Shown here: positions 1-7,754 of the stretch, in pieces
Numbering within the stretch: position 1 is the first letter of the stretch
Layout of the letters: each line of letters starts with the position of its first letter
From: JANSYL01 sp965229695
GTDB taxonomy: Bacteria; Pseudomonadota; Alphaproteobacteria; Rhodobacterales; Rhodobacteraceae
NCBI GenBank assembly: GCA_965229695.1
Contig: OZ245921.1
Location: 930,001-994,000, forward strand
DNA length: 64,000 bases
Reading direction: 5' to 3'
Notes under the pieces: model-generated
The model's database searches: none
Told to the model about the DNA's origin: nothing
What the model saw: the letters and a program-made list of their open reading frames with translations, nothing else
Position numbers and translations under genes: made by a program

Positions 1-690
1 GGTATCGGCGGTTTTCACCGTATTGGTCATCTCACCACGCCGCATGACGCTGACGGTATCGGTGATCTCCATAATCTCGCGCAGCTTATGGGTGATCAGA
101 ATGATCGTCTTTCCCTCGGCCTTGAGCCGTTCGAGGATGCGGAAAAGCTGATCGGCCTCGGCCGGCGTCAGCACGCCGGTGGGCTCATCCAAGATCAGAA
201 TATCGGCTTGGCGATAAAGCTGTTTGAGGATTTCGACGCGCTGCTGATGCCCCACCGACAGGTCTTCGATGATCGCGTCCGGGTTCACCTCCAACCCATA
301 TTCGGTCGCCAATTCCGTCAGCAATTTCCGCGCTTTGGAAATCGACGGCTGTAACATGGCCCCGTCTTCGGCGCCCAGGATCACGTTTTCGACCACGGTG
401 AAGTTTTCAACCAGCTTAAAATGCTGGTGCACCATCCCGATGCCCGCGCGAATGGCGGCCTGACTGTCGGGTATGGGGGTAAGGTTGCCGTTGATGAAAA
501 TCTCGCCCTTATCGGCCTTGTAGAACCCATAAAGGATCGACATCAGCGTCGATTTCCCGGCTCCGTTTTCGCCCACAATCCCGTGGATCGTGCCGGGCTG
601 AACGCTCAGGCTGATATCTTTGTTGGCTTGCACCGGCCCAAAGGCTTTGGAGATATCTTTAAGCTCAATGGCGGGGGGCGGCGTGGTCAT
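1..690 (-). CDS. BMP-family ABC importer, ATP-binding protein (3' end beyond the window)
   Basis: ATPase of an importer whose binding protein lies directly upstream, probably for nucleosides or another BMP-family ligand. Translation from the ATG at 690 gives an N-terminal ABC domain with Walker A GENGAGKST near residue 42, a Q-loop region MVHQHF, signature LSVGHQQRVE and Walker B LILDEPT. It stays open to the window edge (230 residues seen). Family members of this kind usually carry two ABC domains in about 500 residues, so over half is probably missing. It follows the binding-protein gene on the same strand across a perfect 10-bp stem-loop. The ATPase assignment is firm; the substrate is inferred. 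Confidence 0.9.
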   Translation of the reverse strand, partial: MTTPPPAIELKDISKAFGPVQANKDISLSVQPGTIHGIVGENGAGKSTLMSILYGFYKADKGEIFINGNLTPIPDSQAAIRAGIGMVHQHFKLVENFTVVENVILGAEDGAMLQPSISKARKLLTELATEYGLEVNPDAIIEDLSVGHQQRVEILKQLYRQADILILDEPTGVLTPAEADQLFRILERLKAEGKTIILITHKLREIMEITDTVSVMRRGEMTNTVKTADT

Positions 691-717
691 CGGGCATTCC
701 CTCGAAACTGATAGAGG

Positions 718-749
718 AAGGGCCGCGACCGTTGCCAGGCGCGGCCCTT
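718..749 (-). terminator. Intergenic stem-loop between binding protein and ATPase
   Basis: A perfect 10-bp inverted repeat (AAGGGCCGCG / CGCGGCCCTT) with a 12-base loop lies between the binding-protein stop and the ATPase start. No strong T-run follows on the minus strand, so it looks like an attenuator or mRNA-stabilising hairpin that keeps the binding protein in excess rather than a full terminator. Confidence 0.6.
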
Positions 750-804
750 CTCTGTCTCATTGGCTGCAGCGCCCAGGTCAAGACCCGCGCGCCGCATCAG
801 AGCC

Positions 805-1803
805 TTACTGCATCTGAACCGGGCAGGTGCCGTCTTCGGTGAAGTTATGAACCGAAATGTCGCCCGCGATGATGCTGGCGCTGGCCGCATCCACAGCCGC
901 GATCATCTCCGGGCTCACAATTTCCGAGTTGTTTTCGTCCAGCGCGTATCCCACGCCTTCTTCGGCCAGACCGAAGACAAAGAACCCGGTTTCCACATCG
1001 GTGCCCGAGGTGAAGGCGTCTTCAACCGCCACATCCACGCGCTTCATCATCGAGGTCAGTACCGATCCCGGATGCAGGTAGTTCTGGTTGCTGTCCACAC
1101 CGATCGAGAAGATGCCTTCGTCAGCGGCCACTTGCAGAACACCCAAGCCGGTGCCGCCTGCGGCTGCGTAAACCACATCCGCACCTTGTGCGATCTGGCC
1201 ACGGGTCAGTTCGCCACCGCGCACCGGGTCATTCCAGGCCGCCGGCGTGGTGCCGGTCATGTTGGCGATCACGGTCGCATCGGGGTTCACCGCAACCACG
1301 CCCTGAGCATAGCCACAAGCAAAGCGCGAGATCAGCGGAATATCCATGCCGCCGACAAAGCCAACCGTCCCGGATTCCGACGCCATCGCGGCCATCATAC
1401 CCACCAGGTACGAGCCTTCATGTTCCGAGAACACAACCGAACGCACATTGGGTTCATCCACCACGCCATCGATGATCACAAAGGTGGTGTCGGGATAATC
1501 CGGCGCCACAACCGACAGGGCCGAGGCTTGGCTAAAGCCCGCCATCACAATCGGGTTTGATCCCGCTTCGGCCAGACGGCGCATCGCCTGTTCGCGCTGC
1601 GCGTCCGATTGCAGCTCGATCTCACGATAGGTGCCGCCGGTGGCCTCGGCCCAACGCTCCGCGCCGTTAAAGGCAGCTTCGTTGAAGGAACGGTCGAACT
1701 TACCGCCCAGGTCAAAGATGATGGCAGGCCCATCGGCCAGCGCGCCCGTTGCCGAAATGGCAAGGGCAGCCGCGGCGCCCATCAGCTTCTTAGTCAAAGT
1801 CAT
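805..1803 (-). CDS. BMP-family ABC transporter substrate-binding protein
   Basis: Periplasmic ligand-binding protein of about 332 residues. The ATG at 1803 gives a classical signal peptide (MTLTKKLMGAAAALAISATG, cleavage near ALA-DG). The mature start AIIFDLGGKFDRSFNEAAF matches the BMP/PnrA family (purine nucleosides or related ligands), which binds with a periplasmic-binding fold related to type 1. There is no lipobox cysteine, unlike many BMP proteins in Gram-positives. The ATPase follows downstream on the same strand; permease genes would be expected beyond the left edge. An in-frame extension to 1905 exists but would bury the signal peptide. Family certain, ligand unknown. Confidence 0.92.
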   Translation of the reverse strand: MTLTKKLMGAAAALAISATGALADGPAIIFDLGGKFDRSFNEAAFNGAERWAEATGGTYREIELQSDAQREQAMRRLAEAGSNPIVMAGFSQASALSVVAPDYPDTTFVIIDGVVDEPNVRSVVFSEHEGSYLVGMMAAMASESGTVGFVGGMDIPLISRFACGYAQGVVAVNPDATVIANMTGTTPAAWNDPVRGGELTRGQIAQGADVVYAAAGGTGLGVLQVAADEGIFSIGVDSNQNYLHPGSVLTSMMKRVDVAVEDAFTSGTDVETGFFVFGLAEEGVGYALDENNSEIVSPEMIAAVDAASASIIAGDISVHNFTEDGTCPVQMQ

Positions 1804-1976
1804 GGTGTCACTCCCGGTTGGACAGGGTCGCGGCTGATTGAGATGCGCGCGTACCCGAAACACTTGAAAAGATCGCAGACGATCCCCTGCGGGGAATAAG
1901 GGCAAAGCACCGGGGTGGGGTCAACCGGATTCTGTTCAATGCCCCAACGGAACCACCCGCCTTTAGGCCAAGCCTA

Positions 1977-2414
1977 TCACCCAGCGCTGGTTTTTTCGGC
2001 ATCGGCGGAATGGCGCAAAATCAGCGCGTCGTCGCGGCTGCCATCGCTCAGGCGGTAATAGCCGGGCCGCCGCGCGATCTCGGCAAATCCGGCCGAGGCA
2101 TAAAGCGCCCGCGCGGCTTGGTTTGTCGCGCGCACTTCCAAGAACATCTCAGGCGCCTTGCGCGCCACCGCCGCCTGCAAACAGCGCTTTAGAAGGGCCT
2201 GGCCATGGCCTTGCCCCTGGCAGGCGGGATCAATCACCAGCGTCAGGATTTCCGTCTCGGGCGGCAAGATACGCAACAGGGCAAAGCCCTGATCTCCTTC
2301 CGTCACCGCAAGAACGCTTGGCTGCGCCAAAAGCACATCGATCTCAGCCTCAGACCAAACCTGCCCGCCGTCAAACCCGGCCTTGTGCAGGGCCGCCATC
2401 CGCGCGGGCGTCAT
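1977..2414 (-). CDS. rimI: Ribosomal-protein-alanine N-acetyltransferase RimI
   Basis: GNAT acetyltransferase (145 aa) expected to acetylate the N-terminal alanine of ribosomal protein S18. The acetyl-CoA loop is visible as ACQGQGHGQALL (Q/RxxGxG/A type), followed by FLEVRATNQAARALYASAGF, the signature strand-helix pair of RimI. It overlaps the stop of tsaB by four bases, implying translational coupling; tsaB-rimI pairing is common in proteobacteria and supports RimI over other GNATs. The C-terminal extension after the GNAT core is short and charged. Confidence 0.88.
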   Translation of the reverse strand: MTPARMAALHKAGFDGGQVWSEAEIDVLLAQPSVLAVTEGDQGFALLRILPPETEILTLVIDPACQGQGHGQALLKRCLQAAVARKAPEMFLEVRATNQAARALYASAGFAEIARRPGYYRLSDGSRDDALILRHSADAEKTSAG

Positions 2415-3100
2415 GGCAAAATCACCGGGGCCGCCTCCCGCGACGGCGCGGCATCAGCCGCCCGCAGATAAAGCGGGGCGGGGCGCGGCTGCGGGTGATC
2501 CAAACGCCGCAGAGCCACACGCCCAATGGCAACGGGCAGGTCATAGACGGGCACGATACGCGGGCCAAACCCTTCCCAATCACGCTCGGGCAGCACGGCA
2601 TCGGGCCAGGCCAAAATCGGCAGTTTTTGCGCTACCGCCGCGCCCAAGGCCGTGCGCAAAGATGCCTCCGCCGTCACCTGCACAGGGGCCTGATCCCCCA
2701 GCCCGTGCACCTGCGCGTAAAACGCCCCGCGCGGGGCCGGGATCACGCAAAGCGCCGGGCCCTCAGCCCCTTCGGCCAGGGCCTCAAACCCACTCACTCC
2801 AATCGCCGGGCGGCGCAGCGCCAGCGCCAAACCCCGCGCGGCGGACACCGCAATGCGCAGCCCGGTGAAATTTCCGGGGCCAACCCCCACCCCAATTCCG
2901 TCGAGCGCTTGAACCGTGAAACCGGCCTCTGCCAGCACCGCCTCGACCATGGGCATCAGACGTTCCGCCTGCCCTTTGGTCATCGGTGCCTGCGCCTGGG
3001 CCAACACCCGATCCCCGCGCAGCAGAGCCACCGCAGAATGGGCGGCGGATGTGTCAAATGACAGGATCAAAGGGGGTGTTTGCACCATAACCGGTTTCAA
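2411..3100 (-). CDS. tsaB: tRNA t6A biosynthesis protein TsaB
   Basis: Partner of TsaD/TsaE in making N6-threonylcarbamoyladenosine on ANN-decoding tRNAs. The 229-residue protein has the ASKHA-type N-terminus ILSFDTSAAHSAVALL and the family signature GVGVGPGNFTGLRIAVSAARG near residue 70. An alternative start five codons in (MVQTPP) would also fit. Its start overlaps the stop of the GFA-family gene and its stop overlaps rimI, so the three are probably translated as a coupled unit. Confidence 0.93.
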   Translation of the reverse strand: MKPVMVQTPPLILSFDTSAAHSAVALLRGDRVLAQAQAPMTKGQAERLMPMVEAVLAEAGFTVQALDGIGVGVGPGNFTGLRIAVSAARGLALALRRPAIGVSGFEALAEGAEGPALCVIPAPRGAFYAQVHGLGDQAPVQVTAEASLRTALGAAVAQKLPILAWPDAVLPERDWEGFGPRIVPVYDLPVAIGRVALRRLDHPQPRPAPLYLRAADAAPSREAAPVILP

Positions 3101-3537
3101 TCGCGCTTGGCGGCGGTATTCAAGCCATCTCGCGCGCTGCCCTCAACCTTTGGCAGATCATCTTGCAAGGCCAACCAGGGCAGGCGCGCCTCCGCATGGG
3201 CATGCATCTGCGGCGGCAAATCTGCCGCCTGATCCAGCAATCCGATCGCAACATAGGTCTGACCCGGCAAATACGCATAGCGCCCCGCCAAGGGAGAGCC
3301 GCAATCGCGGCAAAACCACCGCGTCACACCTGATGTCACCGAAATCGGCGCCCCAAGGGGCGGCTCAAAACGGATCTCGTCATCGCCAAAGGCTGCAAAA
3401 ACCGCGACCGGCGCGCCGGTCACGCGCCTGCAATCGGCACAATGGCAATAGGTGACATCGCTTGGCGCGGCGGCCTCAATCCGCACCGCGCCGCAATAAC
3501 ATCGCCCCGTGATCTGCGGCGTTTCAGACCGCGACAG
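3097..3537 (-). CDS. GFA (glutathione-dependent formaldehyde-activating)-like zinc protein, probable CTG start
   Basis: Small zinc-binding protein of the GFA/CENP-V fold; the members are diverse and the substrate here is unknown. Cysteine motifs are CYCGAVR near residue 13, CHCADCRR near 33 and FCRDCGSP further on. The first ordinary start, GTG at 3486, would remove CYCGAVR, which is the family's N-terminal zinc motif. Reading upstream in frame there is no stop, and a CTG at 3537 is preceded by TTGGAGG with six bases of spacing, so I place the start there (146 aa). It overlaps the nfuA stop by 14 bases and the tsaB start by four. ATC at 3513 is a less likely start. Confidence 0.78.
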   Translation of the reverse strand: MSRSETPQITGRCYCGAVRIEAAAPSDVTYCHCADCRRVTGAPVAVFAAFGDDEIRFEPPLGAPISVTSGVTRWFCRDCGSPLAGRYAYLPGQTYVAIGLLDQAADLPPQMHAHAEARLPWLALQDDLPKVEGSARDGLNTAAKRD

Positions 3538-4087
3538 GGCGCACCTCCAACACTTCGGGGATGTAATGGCGCAGCAGGTTTTCGATCCCCATCTTCAAGG
3601 TCAGCGTCGAAGATGGGCAGCCCGCACAGGCCCCCTGCATATGCAAATAGACAACGCCGCGATCAAACCCGTGAAAGGTGATATCCCCGCCATCCTGGGC
3701 CACCGCCGGGCGCACGCGCGTATCCAGCAGCTCTTTGATCTGGCCCACAATCGCGCCGTCTTCGCCGGAATGCTCGGCATGGCCACCGCTCGCGGTGGCC
3801 TCACCTTCCATCACCGGCGCGCCAGATTGGAAATGCTCCATAATCGCGCCCAGGATCGCGGGCTTGATATGCTCCCAAGCCGCGTCTTCCGCTTTGGTCA
3901 CGGTCACGAAATCGGTGCCAAAAAATACGCCCGTCACACCCGAAACGGCAAAAATCCCGCGCGCAAGCGGGCTTTTCTCAGCGGCGTCCGCGGTCGGAAA
4001 ATCCGCCGTGCCCATCTCCAACACGGTCTGGCCGGGCAAGAATTTCAGGGTCGCTGGGTTCGGGGTCGATTCGGTCTGGATGAACAT
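3524..4087 (-). CDS. nfuA: NfuA/NifU-like Fe-S cluster carrier protein
   Basis: Fe-S scaffold/carrier that delivers 4Fe-4S clusters to apo-proteins. It has an N-terminal Nfu_N domain (MFIQTESTPNPATLKFLPG, about residues 1-87) and a C-terminal NifU domain with the cluster-binding CAGCPSS motif near residue 153 and DGGDITF upstream of it. This two-domain form of about 187 residues is the usual alphaproteobacterial and mitochondrial NFU1 layout. The ATG at 4087 is preferred over a TTG at 4096 because it begins the conserved MFIQTE stretch. Downstream genes overlap it. Confidence 0.93.
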   Translation of the reverse strand: MFIQTESTPNPATLKFLPGQTVLEMGTADFPTADAAEKSPLARGIFAVSGVTGVFFGTDFVTVTKAEDAAWEHIKPAILGAIMEHFQSGAPVMEGEATASGGHAEHSGEDGAIVGQIKELLDTRVRPAVAQDGGDITFHGFDRGVVYLHMQGACAGCPSSTLTLKMGIENLLRHYIPEVLEVRPVAV

Positions 4088-4172
4088 CGGGCACAATCCT
4101 TATCGGTTTCGTCAGATATGCGCCGCGCCACCCGCAAAGTCAAGTTTTGGAATCATTCTAATTTCCGAATCT

Positions 4173-4223
4173 CCCCTTCATCTGGCCCCAAATACCCTGG
4201 GGGTCTGGGGGCAACGCCCCCAG
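4173..4223. repeat. Dispersed Rhodobacteraceae intergenic repeat, copy A
   Basis: Starts CCCCTTCATCTGGCCCC followed by AAATACCC, then a perfect hairpin of 7-bp arms (CTGGGGG / CCCCCAG, 4205-4223). The same core recurs at 9401 and 12570, and a diverged inverted copy lies near 17180. It sits between nfuA and the DUF2267 gene. Confidence 0.8.
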
Positions 4224-4273
4224 CCGGTCGGCGCCGCAGGCGACGATCCCATGGGCCAGCTTAGCGCGCCGGG

Positions 4274-4729
4274 CTAAAACCCATGCGGCGCCAATTGATC
4301 CGCCGAATACCCCTCCAAATGCCAAAACCTGCGCGCCTCGGGGCCAATCCGATCCAACGCCGCCGAAAGCGCCTCACCTCCCACCGCCCTGTGCAGCGCG
4401 ACCGAAACCGCCTCCAGCGCCTGATCGGTCGACAGGTTGTGATGGCGGCGCAACGCTTTGACCTCCTCCAGATAGGTCGCGGCATCGGCCCAGGCGCGCG
4501 GTTCCTGCGGCACCCATCCGTCAATAAACAAAGCCCGTGGGATCGCGGGCAACACTTGGGCAAACTGGGCCACCTGATCGGCGCGCAGCCGATCGCGAAA
4601 CGCGCCAAACACGCCTTGCGCCGTGGTATAGGCCACATTGTCCGACGGCGTGCCCATCACATCCTTCACATCCGCCAGAAACCGCGCCCATTCTTTGGCG
4701 GCATGGCGATAGGTCCAAGGCATGGGCAT
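4274..4729 (-). CDS. DUF2267 domain protein
   Basis: A 151-residue all-helical protein matching the DUF2267 pattern: DNVAYTTAQGVFGAFRDRL, then LPAIPRALFIDGW, then a second copy-like helical half ending in an acidic/hydrophobic tail. DUF2267 proteins have no established biochemical role and often sit beside stress proteins. Here the universal stress protein gene ends only 14 bases upstream on the same strand, so the two are likely co-transcribed. No signal peptide or membrane segment is seen. Confidence 0.85.
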   Translation of the reverse strand: MPMPWTYRHAAKEWARFLADVKDVMGTPSDNVAYTTAQGVFGAFRDRLRADQVAQFAQVLPAIPRALFIDGWVPQEPRAWADAATYLEEVKALRRHHNLSTDQALEAVSVALHRAVGGEALSAALDRIGPEARRFWHLEGYSADQLAPHGF

Positions 4730-4743
4730 CGGGGCCGTCCCGT

Positions 4744-5199
4744 TTAGGTGATGTGTTCCAACTGCTCTTTCGACAGTTCAACCGGCACAATGGTGATTGG
4801 CACTGGCAGCGATCCGGCCTGTTTGGTCAGCGCCGTCACCAACGGCCCCGGCCCGCCCTTGCCCGACCCGGCCCCCAGAACCAGCACGCCAATCTCGTCA
4901 GAGCCGCGAATGTGCTTCAGGATCTCATCCACCGGCTCGCCCTCGCGGATGACCAGGCTGGGGTCGACCCCTTGCTTGTCGCGCATCCATTTGGCGAACA
5001 CGTTGAAATGCGCCTCGATCCGCTCGCGCGCCTCGGCCCGCATCACCTCGCCCACACCGATCCAATGATTGAACTCATCGGGCGGGATGACCGATAGAAT
5101 CTCCACCCCGCCTTGGGTATTGGCCGCGCGCATCGCAGCAAAGCGCATGGCGTTCAGGCATTCACGGGTATCGTCCAGGATCACCAGGAATTTACGCAT
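4744..5199 (-). CDS. Universal stress protein, UspA family
   Basis: Cytoplasmic stress protein of 151 residues. N-terminal strand RKFLVILDDTRECLNAMRFA and C-terminal VLVLGAGSGKGGPGPLVTAL, which corresponds to the ATP-binding G-2x-G-9x-G(S/T) segment of the nucleotide-binding Usp subclass. A good ribosome site (GAGGAC, about seven bases before ATG) fixes the start. It is followed at 14 bases by the DUF2267 gene. Confidence 0.9.
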   Translation of the reverse strand: MRKFLVILDDTRECLNAMRFAAMRAANTQGGVEILSVIPPDEFNHWIGVGEVMRAEARERIEAHFNVFAKWMRDKQGVDPSLVIREGEPVDEILKHIRGSDEIGVLVLGAGSGKGGPGPLVTALTKQAGSLPVPITIVPVELSKEQLEHIT

Positions 5200-5269
5200 A
5201 GGACCGTCCTCTTCCGGCGCTCAGTCTGCGCTAGCTCGGCGCGGGGCGCAATCGCCAAGCGCGCCTGCG

Positions 5270-5863
5270 TCACTGTTGCGCCCAATCCAGCGCGGCATCC
5301 ATCCGATCATGGCCCCAGAAAAGCTCCGCCCCAATGGTGAAGCTGGGCGCGCCAAAAATGCCCTTGGCCATGGCAGCCTCAGTCTGGGCGCGCAGGGCGG
5401 CTTTGCTTTCGGGGCTCGTCGCCGCCGCAATCACAGCCTCCGCGTCCTGGCCCATCGCCTGCAACAGACCCGGCACAAACCCCGCCGCGCCAATATCCTC
5501 ATCCTGCGCAAAATTCGCGGTATAAACCCCACGCACAAAATCCCCGATCCAATCGGCTTCGGCAAAATAGCACGCCACCCGCGCGGCCAGGATCGAGCCA
5601 CGGGGAAAACTGCTCTGCATCTGAAACGCCAAACCTTCGGCCGCGCATAGCCGCTCGATATCGCGCCACATATAGGCGCCCTTGATCGGGTTCAGCAGGA
5701 AGGGCGAGGTCTCCAACCCCTGCGCTGCAAAAACCGGGCCCAACAGAAACGGCCGCCAGATCAGCGGCACGCCCCGTTCGGCACAGGCGGCCTCGACCCG
5801 CATCGCCGCCGGGTAGCTATAGCTGGAGGCGAACTCGAACCAAAACTCGACCGGCTGGCTCAT
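5270..5863 (-). CDS. 2-hydroxychromene-2-carboxylate isomerase-like (DsbA-fold)
   Basis: Thioredoxin/DsbA-fold protein of the kappa-GST-like HCCA isomerase group, 197 residues. It begins FWFEFASSYSYPAAMRVE, where the family's conserved serine replaces the DsbA CXXC, and has the cis-proline region GIFGAPSFTIGAELFWG near the C-terminus. The natural substrate is uncertain: few such homologues in marine bacteria act in naphthalene breakdown, and glutathione-linked isomerisation is the safer statement. The ATG at 5863 overlaps the stop of the aminotransferase gene (ATGA), so the two are coupled; an upstream start at 5887 is less likely. Confidence 0.85.
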   Translation of the reverse strand: MSQPVEFWFEFASSYSYPAAMRVEAACAERGVPLIWRPFLLGPVFAAQGLETSPFLLNPIKGAYMWRDIERLCAAEGLAFQMQSSFPRGSILAARVACYFAEADWIGDFVRGVYTANFAQDEDIGAAGFVPGLLQAMGQDAEAVIAAATSPESKAALRAQTEAAMAKGIFGAPSFTIGAELFWGHDRMDAALDWAQQ

Positions 5864-6729
5864 GCCGCCCCCGCGCTCAGCGCCCAATCCCAGTACAACT
5901 CGCGCGCGCGTTTGGTCACCGGGCCATGCTGGTAATGGGTGCCGTCGAACTCGACCACCGGCGTGACCTTGTTGGAATTGCCGGACATGAACACCTCATC
6001 CGCCTGACGGAAATCGCCAAAGCTCAGCACCGCTTCGATCACCTCATACCCATCGGCGCGGAACAGACCCATCAGCCGCTGCCGCGTGATGCCATTGAGA
6101 AAGGTGCCATTGGGTATCGGCGTCATCAGCACGCCATCACGCACCATGAAGACATTGGCGCTGGCGGTCTCGGCCACATTGCCCGCTGCATCCAGAACCA
6201 GCGCATTGTCAAACCCCTTGCTGCGCGCTTCGGCCAACATCCGGGCGTTGTTGGGGTAAAGACACCCGGCTTTGGCATTGGTCACTGCCGTGGCCAGGAC
6301 GGGTCGATGAAACTGCGTTGTCGCCAGGCGCGACGCGGCTTCCGCCGGGGCCATCGCCACCTCTTCCAGGCAGATGCAAAACCCGGCCTCCGCCTCACCG
6401 GGCAGAATGCCGGTATGCCCGGCATCAATGCCCCAAAACATCGGGCGCACGTAAATCACCGCGTCTTTGGGATAACGCTTCAGCCCCTCCCAGGTGATAT
6501 CGAAAATCTCCTGCCCGGTCTTTCCGGGGTGCAACATCAGCGCCTCAGCCGACCGCACCACCCGTTCGCAATGGGCCAAAAGATCGGGGGCAACACCGTT
6601 GAAATAGCGCGCACCATCGAAAACCGATGACCCCAGCCAGGCGCCATGATCGGCTGCCTGCATGATCGGCACATCGCCATCATGCCACGCGCCATTGAAA
6701 TAGGTTTTGATATTGGTCCCGATGGCCAT
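5860..6729 (-). CDS. ilvE: Branched-chain amino acid aminotransferase, class IV PLP
   Basis: PLP-dependent fold-IV transaminase (289 aa) that interconverts Val/Leu/Ile and their 2-oxo acids with glutamate. Visible features are the N-terminal FNGAWHDGD, GSSVFDGARYF, the probable PLP lysine in TNAKAGCLYPNN near residue 154, and ETASANVFMV near 186 followed by the phosphate-binding NGITRQRLMGL. A GGAGAG ribosome site lies seven bases before the ATG. D-amino acid transaminase and aminodeoxychorismate lyase share the fold, but length and the N-terminal motif favour BCAT. Confidence 0.88.
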   Translation of the reverse strand: MAIGTNIKTYFNGAWHDGDVPIMQAADHGAWLGSSVFDGARYFNGVAPDLLAHCERVVRSAEALMLHPGKTGQEIFDITWEGLKRYPKDAVIYVRPMFWGIDAGHTGILPGEAEAGFCICLEEVAMAPAEAASRLATTQFHRPVLATAVTNAKAGCLYPNNARMLAEARSKGFDNALVLDAAGNVAETASANVFMVRDGVLMTPIPNGTFLNGITRQRLMGLFRADGYEVIEAVLSFGDFRQADEVFMSGNSNKVTPVVEFDGTHYQHGPVTKRARELYWDWALSAGAA

Positions 6730-6786
6730 GCCGCTCTCCGTCGATGTAACGGGGTGAGCCTAGGCATTTTGGCCCCAAGGTCCAGA

Positions 6787-6990
6787 TTACATCGCACCGC
6801 CCGATGTAAAGCCTTGCTGATAATCCATGCTGGCACCTTTGGCCGGGGCAGCGGGCGCTTTCTTGGCGGGGGCGGGCTTGGGCTGAACCGCTTTCTCGCG
6901 CGACAATTCGGTCAGGGTTTGGTGCAAGGGTTTGCGCCGCATGCGGGCGCGATTGGCAGATACGTGCAGAGACTCAGCCGTCTTTTGCAT
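6787..6990 (-). CDS. Small basic protein, unknown function
   Basis: A 67-residue protein with a basic N-terminal half, a Lys/Pro/Ala-rich middle (PKPAPAKKAPAAPAKG) and a Gly-rich tail. It is not recognised. It is kept because a near-perfect AGGAGGT lies four to five bases before the ATG, which is stronger than most sites in the window. An AT-rich stretch (TATATA near 7035) could hold its promoter. The composition suggests nucleic-acid binding or a disordered linker, but nothing more can be said. Confidence 0.6.
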   Translation of the reverse strand: MQKTAESLHVSANRARMRRKPLHQTLTELSREKAVQPKPAPAKKAPAAPAKGASMDYQQGFTSGGAM

Positions 6991-7099
6991 ACGACCTCCT
7001 AAGAGCAGAACCAGTTTTCATGAGCTGGCCTCTTTATATATCGTGCACCCTCACAAGTCGAGGCACGCGGCAGGCAATTATGTGCACCACCGCACACGC

Positions 7100-7591
7100 C
7101 TATGCGTCCGCCAACAGCGCCTCCAGGTCGATCCGCGCATTCACCATCTGCAACGCGCCCGCCGCATCACGCGGCCACGCCGCCTCTGGCCGGTCGTAGT
7201 AAAGCTCGATCCCATTGCCATCCGGATCGTCGAAATAGACCGCGACCGACACCCCATGATCCGCCGCACCCGTTAGCTCCACGCCCTGGGCCAACACGTG
7301 CCGCAAGGCCTGTGCCAGGTCTTTGCGCGACGGGTACAGAAACGCGACATGGAACAGGCCCACACTGCCCGGCGCACGCCGGACCCCATTCAAACTGTCC
7401 CATGTGTTCAGGCCCAGATGGTGGTGATACCCACCCGCTGACAAAAACGCCGCCTGATCGCCATAGCGCTGCATCAGCTCAAAGCCTAAGACATCGGAAT
7501 AAAACTGGATCGAGCGCTCAAGGTTCGACACGCGCAGATGCACATGCCCCACCGACAAACCATCTGGCGCGTGATACGCGGTATCGGTCAT
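7100..7591 (-). CDS. VOC-family protein, catechol-2,3-dioxygenase/glyoxalase-like
   Basis: Vicinal-oxygen-chelate metalloprotein of 163 residues with two beta-alpha-beta-beta-beta modules. Candidate metal ligands are the His in VGHVHLRVSNLERS (near residue 17), the His in GLFHVAFLYPSR (near 82) and the Glu in GNGIELYYDRPEA (near 132); the last motif is typical of CatE-type extradiol dioxygenases. An AGGAGGG-like ribosome site precedes the ATG. Its substrate is unknown. It is transcribed away from the FAD-binding dehydrogenase at 7755. Confidence 0.87.
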   Translation of the reverse strand: MTDTAYHAPDGLSVGHVHLRVSNLERSIQFYSDVLGFELMQRYGDQAAFLSAGGYHHHLGLNTWDSLNGVRRAPGSVGLFHVAFLYPSRKDLAQALRHVLAQGVELTGAADHGVSVAVYFDDPDGNGIELYYDRPEAAWPRDAAGALQMVNARIDLEALLADA

Positions 7592-7754
7592 GGCAAACCC
7601 TCCATTCTTCAGGTCATGCTTTGCATATCATACTCCACGCCACGCGCCGTAAGCCCCGCCACCGCACGGACCCTGTGCGCCTGCGCTGACGCGACGTTTG
7701 GCACAGACAGACACGCCCGCGCTTGCTAGCTTTCCGGATAAGGGAGGGCACATC

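Noticed and set aside
2123..3061. 312-codon plus-strand frame across rimI-tsaB
   Set aside because: Pro/Arg/Gln-rich translation without a ribosome site and opposite to two well-supported overlapping genes.
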